DNA of 64,000 nt from Jacaranda mimosifolia. Taxonomy: Eukaryota; Streptophyta; Magnoliopsida; Lamiales; Bignoniaceae. The stretch lies in the NCBI GenBank assembly GCA_018894105.1, contig CM032121.1, forward strand, positions 24,459,730-24,523,729, written 5' to 3'. Positions 35,852-49,272 of this stretch are shown here, piece after piece. Both the position numbers and the translations under genes were made by a program. A model generated the notes under the pieces. It was not told the DNA's origin, ran no database searches, and was given only the letters and a program-made list of their open reading frames with translations. Position 1 is the first letter of the stretch. Every line of letters begins with the position of its first letter.

Positions 35852-37600
35852 AGCAATGCAAGTTGGCCGCCTACCTTGAGGAAGGTGTGATGCCAAAATC
35901 CTCACCCTATATATATATAGTGGGTGTGAGGATAGGTCATTGCTGAAAGTGTGAAAGAATTGGATTCCTTTCCACAATTCCATCCAAAACTCCTTGCAAG
36001 CATTGCATTCATGTGTTGAAAGCTTTGCTCTCTTCTTCTTCTTCCCTACCTCAAATCGGCCTCTACCATTATGATTGTCCTCCCTTATTCCAGCTTAAAG
36101 TGAGAAGATTTTTCAAGTTTCAATTGGTGTGTGATGATGTCGATAGAGGCAAACAAGTCTGTTTGCTACGGTTTGGAGATCCGCTTAAGCAGAGCACCGG
36201 TTTGGTGAATTCTTCCAGAGAGATCCATAAAGCTTTTTTTATCCAAATTTTTTATTGTGTTTCCTACAAGGTGTTGAGAGGTTGGAATATTTTTATAGTG
36301 AATTTTGTAGGAGTTTTAACAAAGTTAAAAATCGCAACTTAGATATGGCAGATTCTGGATTGGTGAAAGGTTCACCACTTTCTCCTTGGATATTAGCATT
36401 TGAAGGGAACACTCTATCTAAATTTGGATTTTAGGCATGCTTTGATCCTTGTATGCTTGTAAGCACTAGTTTATTTAAGGTTTTGAAGTCTTATATTTGG
36501 ATCCTAGTGCCTTACTTGCTTTCTAGTGGTATCAAAGCCTAAATTATGCATAGATTTGGATTTTTTGTTGATGATTGAGTCATGTGATGGATTGATCATA
36601 ATCACCAAATTCTCGATTCACATGATGGATTGGAGTGTTTGGCTCCTCCATTGATGAAGTGAAAGCAAGCAAATATGTGTTTTAAGTGTTAATTCATATG
36701 ATTAGTAGTACGTTTTAGTTCATAGCTTTTAATGTTAATTGTTGATTTAACATTAATTGATGTTCTATGTTGATATAGCATATTGATGAATGGCTGAAAT
36801 AGTTTTGACCATTTTTGGATCCAATGTGATTAGAGTTTTGTAGGAGATTTTTGAAGAATACGATTCTTACTTGAACTTGATTTTTGAAGCTTAATTGAGC
36901 ACTTAAATTTCCAATTTTAAAATGTCTTTTAGATCTGGAAATTGGTCCGTAAGGCACATCTTGTCTAGGCAAAATTTTGGAAATGATACTTTATTTTCGT
37001 GTCTTCTAGTCAAGCCATCGTAAGGTTTATCACTTGGTATTGAATTAAACCACATGCCCTATAGTAACTTTATTTTCAATTTGAATTGGTATTTTCTCGA
37101 TCTGCTTCTCATATTCCTTGAATACCGAACTTCTAAGTAGCATTATTGATAAAAAATGAAATTTCTAGAGGCCTATTGGCTAGTGATTGTCAAGCCCCAA
37201 TTCTAAACTAGAACGGACACCAAAGGCCTCTGCCGATCCCTCTCTCCCTAAATTTTTTTTTTCTTTTTTCTCGGTTGTGAGACATTTTACAATTTAATAT
37301 TGAGCCCAAAAAATTCGATTAGGGTTCAGTACACAAAGATTTAAGTTCATTTCTTCTAATTGCTTTCCAACGGTCTCACAACGTTGTGAACCCAACTCAC
37401 GTACCACTTTAAATGGCGAGCAGCCCAACCCTTAGAACGGGATCTGGGTATCATAAGGGATTTGTCTTTTCTATTGATTCCTACGGATTTGGATCACTCA
37501 TGATCATCACCGTTCATTTCTTATCCAGTCAACAATTAAATGAACAATAAACATATCTAGAATTAACAATTAATTCCAACAATTAAATGCTAATCAAATT
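35852..37600 (+). repeat. Array unit 14 (1749 bp)
   Basis: Full monomer. The TATA region is shortened to CTATATATATATAGTG. The rRNA piece has further changes (AACGGTCTCACAACG). It equals unit 26. Confidence 0.85.
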
Positions 37601-38354
37601 AGCAATGCAAGTTGGCCACCTACCTTGAGGAAGGTGTGATGCCAAAATCCTCACCCTATATATATATATATAGTGGGTGTGAGAATAGGTCATTGCTGAA
37701 AGAGTGAAAGAATTAGATTCCTTTCCACAATTCCATCCAAAACTCCTTGCAAGCATTGCATTCATGTGTTCAAACCTTTGCTATCTTCTTCTTCTTCCCT
37801 ACCTCAAATCGGCCTCTACCATGCCTCTACCATTATGATTGTCCTCCCTTAAGCAGAGCACCGATTGGGTGAATTCTTCCAGAGAGATCCAGAAAGCTTT
37901 TTTGATCCAAATTTTTTATTGTGTTTCCTACAACGTATTGAGAGGTCGCAGTACTTTTATAGTGAATTTTGTAGGAGTTTTAACAAAGTTAAAAATCGCT
38001 CCTTAGATATGGCAGATTTTGGATTAGTGAAAGGTTCACCACTTTCTCCTTGGATAAGCATTCATGTGTTCTTCACTTTGTATTGAATTAAACCACACGC
38101 CCTATAGTAACATTATTTTCCAACTGTCGCACAACGGTGTGAACCCAACTCACGTACCACTTTAATGGGCGAGCAGCCCAACCCTTAGAACGGGATCTGG
38201 TGTATCATAAGGGATTTGTCTTTTCTATTGATTCCTACGGATTTGGATCACTCATGATCATCACCGTTCATTTATTATCCATTCAACAATTAAATGAACA
38301 ATAAACAAATCTAGAATTAACATTTAATTCCAACAATTAAATGCTAATCAAATT
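37601..38354 (+). repeat. Array unit 15 (754 bp, no PBS)
   Basis: Severely shortened. There is a short duplication CCTCTACCATG with a ~95-bp loss near 37820-37855. The sequence then jumps from GGATA (about 38056) through AGCATTCATGTGTT to leader CTTCACTTTG, dropping the LTR end and PBS. It jumps again at about 38120 to the rRNA piece. It equals units 18, 27 and 30. Confidence 0.85.
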
Positions 38355-40098
38355 AGCAATGCAAGTTGGCCGCCTGCCTTGAGGAAGGTGTGATGCCAAA
38401 ATCCTCACCCTATATATATATATATATATATATCTTGGGTGTGAGAATAGGTCATTGCTGAAAGAGTGAAAGTATTAGATTCCTTTCCACAATTCCGTCC
38501 AAAACTCCTTCCAAGCATTGCATTCATGTGTTGAAAGCTTTGTTCTCTTCTTCTTCTTCCCTACCTCAAATCGGCCTCTACCATTATGATTCTCCTCCCT
38601 TATTCCAGCTTAAAGTGAGAAGATTTTGCAAGTTTCAATTGGTGTGTGATCCTTTGAATGGAGGCAAACAATGGAGATCTGCTTAAGCAGAGCACCGATT
38701 TGGTGAATTTCTCCAGAGAGATCCAGAAAGCTTTTTTGATCCAAATTTTTTATTGTCTATCCAACAAGGTGTTGAGAGGTTGCAATATTTTTATAGTGAA
38801 TTTTGTAGGAGTTTTAACAAAGTTAAAAATCGCTCCTCAGAAATGGCAGATTCTGGATTGGTGAAAGGTTCACCACTTTCTCCATGGATATTAGCATTTC
38901 AAGGTAACACTCTATCTAAATTTGGATTTTAGGCATGCTTTGATCCTTGTATGCTTGTAAGCACTAGTCTATTTAAGGTTTTGAAGTTTTATATTTGGAT
39001 CCTAGTGCCTTACTTGCTTTCAAGTGGTATCAAAGCCTAAATTATGCTTAGATTTGGATTTTTTATTGATGATTGATTCATGTGATGGATTGATCATAAT
39101 CACCAAATTCTCGATTCACATGATGGATTGGAGTGTTTGGCCCCTCGATTGATGAAGTGAAAGCATGCTAATATGTGTTTTAAGTGTTAATTCATATTAT
39201 TAGTAGTACGTTTTAATTCATAGCTTTTAATGTTAAATGTTGATTTAACATTAATTGATGTTATATGTTGATATAGCATGTTGATGAATGGCTCAAATAG
39301 TTATGGTCATTTTTGGATCCAATGTGATTAGAGTTTTGTTGGAGATTTTTGAAGAATACGATTCTTACTTAAACTTGATTTTTGTAGCTTAATTGAGCAC
39401 TTAAATTTCCAATTTTAAAATGTGTTTTAGATCTGGAAATTGGTCGGAAAGGCATATCTTGTCTGGGCAAAATTTTTGAAATGATACCTTCATTTTCGTG
39501 TGTTCTAGTCAAGCCGTGGTAAGGTTCTTCACTTTGTATTGAATTAAACCACATGCCCTATAGTAACATTATTTTAAATTTGAATTGGTATTTTTCCATT
39601 TGCTTCTCTCATTCCATGAATACCGAACTTCTAAATAGCATTATTGATAAAAAATGAGATTTCTAGAGGCCTATTGGCTAGTGATTGTGAGGCCGCAATT
39701 CTAAATTAGAAGGGACACCAAAGGCCTCTGCCGACCCCCCTTTCCCCAAATTTTTTTTTCTTTTTTCTCGGTTGTGAGACATGTTACAATTTAATATTAG
39801 GCCCAAAAAATTCGATTAGGTTTCAGTACGCAAAGAGTTAAGGTCATTTCTTCTAATTGCTTTCCAACTGTTGCACAACGTTGTGAACCCAACTCACGTA
39901 CCACTTTAATAGGCGAGCAGCCCAACCCTTAGAACGAGATCTGTTGTATTATAAGGAATATGTCTTTTCTATTAATTCCTACGAATTTGGATCACTCATG
40001 ATCATCACCGTTCATTTACTATCCTTTCAACAATTAAATGAGCAATAAACAAATCTAGAATTAACAATTAATTCCAACAATTAAATGCTAATCAAATT
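38355..40098 (+). repeat. Array unit 16 (1744 bp)
   Basis: The TATA box is expanded to about 23 bases of TA (38411-38433). A local change (GATCCTTTGAATGGAGG, then loss of ~30 bp) alters the LTR frame. The rest is standard. It is near-identical to units 28 and 31 and to the left part of 19. Confidence 0.85.
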
Positions 40099-41855
40099 AG
40101 CAATGCAAGTTGACCGCCTACCTTGAGGAAGGTGTGATGCCAAAATCCTCACCCTATAAATATATATAGTGGGTGTGAGGATAGGTCATTGCTGAAAGTG
40201 TGAAAGAATTAGATTCCTTTCCACAATTCCATCCAAAACTCCTTGCAAGCATTGCATTCATGTGTTGAAAGCTTTGCTCTCTTCGTCTTCTTCCCTACCT
40301 CAAATTGGCCTCTACCATTATTATTCTCCTCCCTTATTCCAGCTTAAAGTGAGAAGATTTTGCAAGTTTCAATTGGTGTGTGATCATGTCAGTAGAGGCA
40401 AACAAGTTAGTTTGCTACGGTTTGGAGATCCGCTTAAGCAGAGCACCGATTTGGTGAATTTTTCCAGAGAGACGCAGTAAGCTTTTTTGATCCAAATTTT
40501 TTATTGTGTTTCCTACAACGTGTTGAGAGGTTGCAATACTTTTATAGTGAATTTTTTAGGCGTTTTAACAACGTTAAAAATTGCTCCTTTGATATGGCAG
40601 ATTCTGGATTGGTGAAAGGTTCACCACTTTCTCCTTGGATATTAGCATTTCAAGGTAACACTCTATCTAAATTTGGATTTTAGGTATGCTTTGATCCTTG
40701 TATGCTTGTAAGCACTAGTTTATTTAAGGTTTTGAAGTTTTATATTTGGATCCTAGTGCCTTACTTGCTTTCAAGTGGTATGAAAGCTTAAATTATGCTT
40801 AGATTTGGATTTTTTGTTGATGATTGATTCATGTGATGGATTGATCATAATCACCAAATTGTCGATTCACTTGATGGATTGGAGTGTTTGGCTCCTTGAT
40901 TGATGAAGTGAAAGCATGCTAATATGTGTTTTAAGTGTTAATTCGTATGATTAGTAGTACGTTTTAATTCATAGCTCTTAATGTTAAATGATGATTTAAC
41001 ATTAATTGATGTTATATGTTGATATAGCATTTTGATGAATGGCTCAAATAGTTATGGTCATTTATGGATCCAATGTGATTAGAGTTTTGTTGGAGATTTT
41101 TGAAGAATACGATTCTTACTTGAACTTGATTTTTGAATCATAATTGAGCACTTAAATTTCCAATTTTAAAATGTGTTTTACATCTGGAAATTGGTCCGTA
41201 AGGCATATCTTGTCTAGGCAAAATTTTGGAAATGATACTTTTATTTTCGTGTCTTTTCTAGTCAAGCCGTGGTAAGGTTCTTCACTTTGTATTGAATTAA
41301 ACCACATGCCCTATAGTAACATTATTTTCAATTTGAATTGGTATTTTTCCATCTGCTTCTCACATTCCGTGAATACTGAACTTCTAAATAGCATTATTGA
41401 TAAAAAATTAGATTTCTAGAAGCCTATTGGCTAGTGATTGTGAGGCCCCAATTCTAAACTAGAAGGGACACCAAAGGCCTCTGCCGACCCCCTTCCCCCA
41501 AAAATTTTTTTTTTCTTTTTTCTCGGTTGTGAGACATGTTACAATTTAATATTAGGCCCAAAAAATTCGATTAGGGTTTAGTACACAAAGATTTAAGGTC
41601 ATTTCTTCTAATTGCTTTCCAACTGTCGCACAACGTTGTGAAAACCCAACTCACGTACCACTTTAATGGGCAAGCAGCCCAACCCTTAGTACGAGATCTG
41701 GTTTATCATAAGGGATTTGTCTTTTCTACTAGTTCCTATGGATTTGGATCACTCATGATCATCACCGTTCATTTCTTATCCAGTCAACAATTAAATGAAC
41801 AATAAACATATCTAGAATTAACAATTAATTCCAACAATTAAATGCTAATCAAATT
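40099..41855 (+). repeat. Array unit 17 (1757 bp)
   Basis: Full monomer. PBS variant TGGTATGAAAGC. The stop created by GACGCAGTAAGC shortens the LTR frame. It is near-identical to units 29 and 32. Confidence 0.85.
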
Positions 41856-42609
41856 AGCAATGCAAGTTGGCCACCTACCTTGAGGAAGGTGTGATGCCAA
41901 AATCCTCACCCTATATATATATATATAGTGGGTGTGAGAATAGGTCATTGCTGAAAGAGTGAAAGAATTAGATTCCTTTCCACAATTCCATCCAAAACTC
42001 CTTGCAAGCATTGCATTCATGTGTTCAAACCTTTGCTATCTTCTTCTTCTTCCCTACCTCAAATCGGCCTCTACCATGCCTCTACCATTATGATTGTCCT
42101 CCCTTAAGCAGAGCACCGATTGGGTGAATTCTTCCAGAGAGATCCAGAAAGCTTTTTTGATCCAAATTTTTTATTGTGTTTCCTACAACGTATTGAGAGG
42201 TCGCAGTACTTTTATAGTGAATTTTGTAGGAGTTTTAACAAAGTTAAAAATCGCTCCTTAGATATGGCAGATTTTGGATTAGTGAAAGGTTCACCACTTT
42301 CTCCTTGGATAAGCATTCATGTGTTCTTCACTTTGTATTGAATTAAACCACACGCCCTATAGTAACATTATTTTCCAACTGTCGCACAACGGTGTGAACC
42401 CAACTCACGTACCACTTTAATGGGCGAGCAGCCCAACCCTTAGAACGGGATCTGGTGTATCATAAGGGATTTGTCTTTTCTATTGATTCCTACGGATTTG
42501 GATCACTCATGATCATCACCGTTCATTTATTATCCATTCAACAATTAAATGAACAATAAACAAATCTAGAATTAACATTTAATTCCAACAATTAAATGCT
42601 AATCAAATT
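41856..42609 (+). repeat. Array unit 18 (754 bp, no PBS)
   Basis: Copy of unit 15, 4255 bp away, with no difference that I could see. Confidence 0.85.
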
Positions 42610-44352
42610 AGCAATGCAAGTTGGCCGCCTGCCTTGAGGAAGGTGTGATGCCAAAATCCTCACCCTATATATATATATATATATATATCTTGGGTGTGAG
42701 AATAGGTCATTGCTGAAAGAGTGAAAGTATTAGATTCCTTTCCACAATTCCGTCCAAAACTCCTTCCAAGCATTGCATTCATGTGTTGAAAGCTTTGTTC
42801 TCTTCTTCTTCTTCCCTACCTCAAATCGGCCTCTACCATTATGATTCTCCTCCCTTATTCCAGCTTAAAGTGAGAAGATTTTGCAAGTTTCAATTGGTGT
42901 GTGATCCTTTGAATGGAGGCAAACAATGGAGATCTGCTTAAGCAGAGCACCGATTTGGTGAATTTCTCCAGAGAGATCCAGAAAGCTTTTTTGATCCAAA
43001 TTTTTTATTGTCTATCCAACAAGGTGTTGAGAGGTTGCAATATTTTTATAGTGAATTTTGTAGGAGTTTTAACAAAGTTAAAAATCGCTCCTCAGAAATG
43101 GCAGATTCTGGATTGGTGAAAGGTTCACCACTTTCTCCATGGATATTAGCATTTCACGGTAACACTCTATCTAAATTTGGATTTTAGGCATGCTTTGATC
43201 CTTGTATGCTTGTAAGCACTAGTTTATTTAAGGTTTTGAAGTTTTATATTTGGATCCTAGTGCCTTACTTGCTTTCAAGTGGTATCAAAGCCTAAATTAC
43301 GCTTAGATTTGGATTTTTTGTTGATGATTGATTCATGTGATGGATTGATCATAATCACCAAATTCTCGATTCACATGATGGATTGGAGTGTTTGGCTCCT
43401 TCATTGGCGAATTCAAAGCGTGGTAATTTGTGTTTTAAGTGTTAATTCGGATGATTAGTAGTACGTTTTAATTCATAACTTTTAATGTTAAATGTTGATT
43501 TAACATTAATTGATGTTATATGTTGATATAGCATGTTGATGAATGGCTTAAATAGTTATGGTCATTTTTGGATCCAATGTGATTAGAGTTTTGTTGGAGA
43601 TTTTGAAGAATACGATTCTTACTTGAACTTGATTTTTGAAGCTTAATTGAGCACTTAAATTTCCAATTTTGAAATGTGTTTTAGATTTGGAAATTGGTCC
43701 ATGGGGCATATTTTGTCTAGGTAAAATTTTGGAAATGATACCTTTATTTTCGTGTCTTCTAGTCAAGCCATGGTAAGGTTCTTCACTTTGTATTGAATTA
43801 AACCACGTGCCCTATAGTAACATAATTTTCAATTTGAATTGGTATTTTTTCAATCTGCTTCTCACATTCCGTGAATACCGAACTTCTAAATAGCATTATT
43901 GATAAAAAATGAAATTTCTAGAAGCCTATTTGCTAGTGATTGTGAGGCCCCAATTCTAAACTAGAAGGGACACCGCGGGCCTCTGCCTCCCCCCCTCCCC
44001 CAATTTTTTTTTTTGTTTTTTCTCGGTTGTGACAGATGTTACAATTTAATATTAAGCCCAAAAAATTCGATTAAGGTTCAGTACACAAAGATTTAAGGTC
44101 ATTAGTTCAAATTGCTCCCCAACTGTCGCACAACGTTGTGAACCCAACTCACGTACCACTTTAATGGGCGAGCAGCCCAACCCCTAGGACGGGATCTGAT
44201 GTATCATTAGGGATTTGTCTTTTCTATTGACTCCTATGGATTCGATCACTCATGATCATCACCATTCATTTATTATCCATTCAATAACTAAATGAACAAT
44301 AAACAAATCTAGAATTAACAATTAATTCCAACAATTAAATGCAAATCAAATT
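42610..44352 (+). repeat. Array unit 19 (1743 bp, recombinant)
   Basis: The left part to about 43139 is of unit 16 type (CTTTCTCCATGG). From ATTTCACGGT (43151) it is of unit 7 type. It is therefore the in-register crossover that joins the two 18.6-kb copies. A single base at 43189 differs from unit 7. Confidence 0.88.
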
Positions 44353-46079
44353 AGCAATGCAAGTTGGCCGCCTACCCTGAGGAAGGTGTGATGCCAAAAT
44401 CCACACCCTATATATAGATATGGGGGGTGTGAGGATAGGTCATTGCTAAAAGTGTGAATGAATTGGATTCCTTTCCACAATTCCATCCAAAACACCTCGC
44501 AAGCATTGCTTTCGTGTGTTGAAAGCTTTGCTCTCTTCTTCTTCTTCCCTACCTCAAATCGGCTTCTACCATTATGATTCTCCTCCCTTATTCCAGCTTA
44601 AAGTGAGAATATTTTGCAAGTTTCAATTGGTGTGTGATCATGTCAATAGAGGCAAACAAGTTATTTTGCTACGGTTTGGAGATCCGCTTAAGCAGAGCAC
44701 CGATTTGGTGAATTTTTTTGGAGAGATCCAGAAAGATTTTTTGATCCAAATTTTTTATTATGTTTCCTACAAGGTGTTGAGAGGTTGCAATATTTTTATA
44801 GTGAATTTTGTAGGAGTTTTAACAGGGTTAAAAATCGCTCCTTAGATATGGCAGATTCTGGATGGGTGAAAGGTTCACCACTTTGTCCTTGGATATTAGC
44901 ATTTCAAGGTAACACTCTATCTAAATTTGGATTTTAGGGATGCTTTGATCCTTGTATGCTTGGAAGCACTAGTTTATTTAAGGTTTTGAAGTTTTATATT
45001 TGGATCCTAGTGCCTTACTTGCTTTCAAGTAGTATCAAAGCCTAAATTATGATTAGATTTGGATTTTTTGTTGATGATGGATTCATGTGATGGATTGATC
45101 ATAATCACCAAATTCTCGATTCACGTGATGGATTGGAGTGTTTCGCTTCTTGATTGGTGAATTGAAAGAATGCTAATATGTGTTATAAGTGTTAATTCGT
45201 ATGATTAGTAGTACGTTTTAATTCATAGCTTTTAATGTTAAACGTTGATTTAACATTAATTGATGTTATATGTTGATATAGCATGTTGATGAATGGCTCA
45301 AATAGTTATGGTAATTTTTGAATCCAATGTGATTAGAGTTTTGTTGGAGATTTTTAAAGAATACGATTCTTACTTGAACTTGATTTTTGAAGCTTAGTTG
45401 AAAACTTAAATTTCCAATTTTAAAATGTGTTTTAGACCTGGAAAATAGTCCATGAGGCATATCTTGTCTAGGAAAAGATTTGGAAATGATACCTTTATTT
45501 TCGTGTCTTCACTTTGTATTGAATTAAACAACATGCCCTATAGTAACATTATTTTCTATTTGAATTGGTATTTTTCCATCTGCTTCTCACATTCCGTGAA
45601 TACCAAACTTCTAAATAGCATTATTGATAAAAAAAGAAATTTCTAGAAGCCTATTGGCTAGTGATTGTGAGGCCCCAATTCTAAACTAGAAGGGACACCA
45701 AAGGCCTCTGCCGACCCCCCTCCCCCCAAATTTTTTTTTTCTTTTTTTTCGGTTGTGACACATGTTACAATTTAATATTAAGCCCAAAAAATTCGATTAG
45801 GGTTCAGTACACAAAGATTTAAGGTCATTTCTTCAAATTGCTCTCCAACTGTCGCACAACGTTGTGAACCCAACTCATGTACCACTTTAATGGGCGAGCA
45901 GCCCAACCCTTAGAACAGGATCTGGTGTATCATAAGGGATTTATCTTTTCTATTGAGTCCTATGGATTTCGATCACTCATGATCATCACCATTCATTTAT
46001 TATCCATTTAACAACTAAATGAACAACAAACAAATCTAGAATTAACAATTAATTCCAACAATTAAATGCTAATCGAATT
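44353..46079 (+). repeat. Array unit 20 (1727 bp)
   Basis: Second copy of unit 8 at offset 18600. The differences seen are G at 45032 and G at 45656. Confidence 0.85.
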
Positions 46080-47831
46080 AGCAATGCAAGTTGGCCGCCT
46101 CCCCTGAGGAAGGTGTGATGCAAAAATCCCCACCCTATATATAGATATAGTGGGTGTGAGGATAGGTCATTGCTGATAGTGTGAAAGAATTGGATTCATT
46201 TCCACAATTCCATCAAAAACTCCTTGCAAGCATTGCATTCATGTGTTGAAAGCTTTGCTCTCTTCTTCTTCTTCCCTACCTAAAATGGGCCTCTACCATT
46301 ATGATTCTCCTCCCTTATTCCGGCTTAAAGTGAGAAGATTTTGCAAGTTTCAATTGGTGTGTGATCATGTCAATAGAGGCAAACAAGTTAGTTGGCTACG
46401 GTTTGGAGATCCGCTTAAGCAAAGCACCGATTTGGTGAATTTTTCTGGAGAGATCCAGAAAGCTTTTTTGATCCAAAGTTTTTATTGTGTTTCCTACAAG
46501 GTGTTGAGAGGTTGCAATATTTTTATTGTGAATTTTGTAGGAGTTTTAACAAGGTCAAAAATCGCTCCTTAGATATGACAGATTCTGGATTGGTGAAAGG
46601 TTCACCACTTTCTCCTTGGATATTAGAATTTCAAGGTAACACTCTATCTAAATTTAGATTTTAGGCATGCTTTGATCCTTGTATGCTTGTAAGCACTAGT
46701 TTATTTAAGGTTTTGAAGTATTATATTTGGATCCTAGTGCCTTACTTGCTTTCAAGTGGTATCAAAGCCTAAATTACGCTTAGATTTGGATTTTTTGTTG
46801 ATGATTGATTCATGTGATGGATTGATCATAATCACCAAATTCTTGATTCACATGATGGATTGGAGTGTTTGGCTCCTTCATTGGCGAATTCAAAGCGTGG
46901 TAATTTGTGTTTTAAGTGTTAATTCGGATGATTAGTAGTACGTTTTAATTCGTAGCTTTTAATGTTAAATGTTGATTTAACATTAATTGATGTTATATGT
47001 TGATATAGCATGTTGATGAATGGCTCAAATAGTTATGGTCATTTTTGGATCCAATGTGATTAGAGTTTTGTTGGAGATTTTGAAGAATACGATTCTTACT
47101 TGAACTTGATTTTTGGAGCTTAATTGAGCACTTAAATTTCCAATTTCAAAATGTGTTTTAGATCTGGAAATTGGTCCGTGGGGCATATTTTGTCTAGGTA
47201 AAATTTTGGAAATGATACCTTTATTTTCGTGTCTTCTAGTCAAGCCATGGTAAGGTTCTTCACTTTGTATTGAATTAAACCACATGCCCCATAGTAACAT
47301 TATTTTCAATTTGAATTGGTATTTTTTCCATCTGCTTCTCACATTCCGTGAATACCGAACTTCTAAATAGCATTATTGATAAAAAATGAAATTTCTAGAA
47401 GCCTATTGGCTAGTGATTGTGAGGCCCCAATTCTAAACTAGAAGGGACACCGAAGGCCTCTGCCGACCCCCCTCCCCCCAAATTTTTTTTTTCTTTTTTC
47501 TCGGTTGTGACACATGTTACAATTTAATATTAAGCCCAAAAAATTCGATTAGGGTTCAGTACACAAAGATTTAAGGTCATTTCTTCAAATTGCTCTCCAA
47601 CTGTCGCACAACGTTGTGAACCCAACTCACGTACCACTTTAATGGGCGAGCAACCCAATCCCTAGAACGGGATCTGGTGTATCATAAGCGATTTGTCTTT
47701 TCTGTTGACTCCTATAGATTTGGATCACTCATGATCATCACCATTCATTTTTTATCCATTCAACAACTAAATGAACTGTAAACAAATGTAGAATTAACAA
47801 TTAATTCCAACAATTAAATGCTAATCAAATT
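46080..47831 (+). repeat. Array unit 21 (1752 bp)
   Basis: Second copy of mosaic unit 9. I saw no difference. Confidence 0.85.
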
Positions 47832-49272
47832 AGCAATGCAAGTTGGCCGCCTATCCTGAGGAAGGTATGATGCCAAAATCCACACCCTATATACAGATAT
47901 GGGGGGTGTGAGGATAGGTCATTGCTAAAAGTGTGAAAGAATTGGATTCCTTTCCACAATTCCATCCAAAACTCCTCGCAAGCATTGCTTTCATGTGTTG
48001 AAAGCTTTGCTCTCTTCTTCTTCTTCCCTACCTCAAATCGGCTTCTACCATTATGATTCTCCTCCCTTATTCCAGCTTAAAGTGAGAATATTTTGCAAGT
48101 TTCAATTGGTGTGTGATCATGTCAATAGAGGCAAACAAGTTATTTTGCTACGGTTTGGAAATCCGCTTAAGCAGAGCACCGATTTGGTGAATTTTTTTGG
48201 AGAGATCCAGAAAGAGTTTTTGATCCAAATTTTTTATTGTGTTTCCTACAAGGTGTTGAGAGGTTGCAATATTTTTATAGTGAATTTTGTAGGAGTTTTA
48301 ACAAGGTTAAAAATCGCTCCTTAGATATGGCAGATTCTGGATTGGTGAAAGGTTCACCACTTTGTCCTTGGATATTAGCATTTCAAGGTAACACTCTATC
48401 TAAATTTGGATTTTAGGGATGCTTTGATCCTTGTATGCTTGGAAGCACTAGTTTATTTAAGGTTTTGAAGTTTTATATTTGGATCCTAGTGCCTTACTTG
48501 CTTTCAAGTAGTATCAAAGCCTAAATTATGCTTAGATTTGGATTTTTTGTTGATGATGGATTCATGTGATGGATTGATCATAATCACCAAATTCTCGATT
48601 CACGTGATGGATTGGAGTGTTTCGCTCCTTGATTGGTGAATTGAAAGAATGCTAATATGTGTTTTAAATGTTAATTCGTATGATTAGTAGTACGTTTTAA
48701 TTCATAGCTTTTAATGTTAAATGTTGATTTAACATTAATTGATGTTATATGTTGATATAGCATGTTGATGAATGGCTCAAATAGTTATGGTCATTTTCAG
48801 ATCCAATGTGATTAGAGTTTTGTTGGAGATTTTTGAAGAATACGATTCTTACTTGAACTTGATTTTTGAAGCTTAATTGAGCACTTAAATTTCCAATTTT
48901 AAAATGTGTTTTAGATTTGGAAATTGGTCCGTGAGGCATATCATGTCTAGACATATGTTACAATTTAATATTAAGCCTAAAAAATTCGATTAGGGTTCAG
49001 TACACAAAGATTTAGGGTCATTTCTTCAAATTGCTGTCCAACTGTCGCACAACGTTGTGAACCCAACTCACGTACCACTTTAATGGGCGAGCAGCCCAAC
49101 CCTTAGAACGGGATCTGGTGTATCACAAGGGATTTGTCTTTTCTATTGACTCCTATGGATTTGGATCACTCATGATCCTCACCATTCATTTATTATCCAT
49201 TCAACAACTAAATGAACAATAAACAAATCTAGAATTAACAATTAATTCCAACAATTAAATGCTAATCAAATT
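47832..49272 (+). repeat. Array unit 22 (1441 bp)
   Basis: Second copy of unit 10, without the 13-bp deletion near 48153 and with an A in GTTTGGAAATCC. Shares the ~310-bp leader deletion. Confidence 0.85.

Larger units (their letters stand above)
37601..41855 (+). repeat. 4255-bp higher-order repeat (units 15-17)
   Basis: A triplet of 754, 1744 and 1757 bp. It is followed by a partial second copy (41856 to about 43140) and seen again at 56215-60469 and 60470-64000, with differences of only a few bases. Confidence 0.9.
24545..43145 (+). repeat. 18.6-kb tandem duplication, copy 1
   Basis: Units 7 (right part) to 19 (left part). Matches 43145-61750 at an offset of 18600 bp, rising to 18614 after small indels. 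Substitutions between copies at 26432, 27056, 30518, 33672, 35738, 39665 and 40788, plus a 13-bp and a 1-bp indel. Boundaries lie within the shared GGATATTAGCATTTCA segment. Confidence 0.9.
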
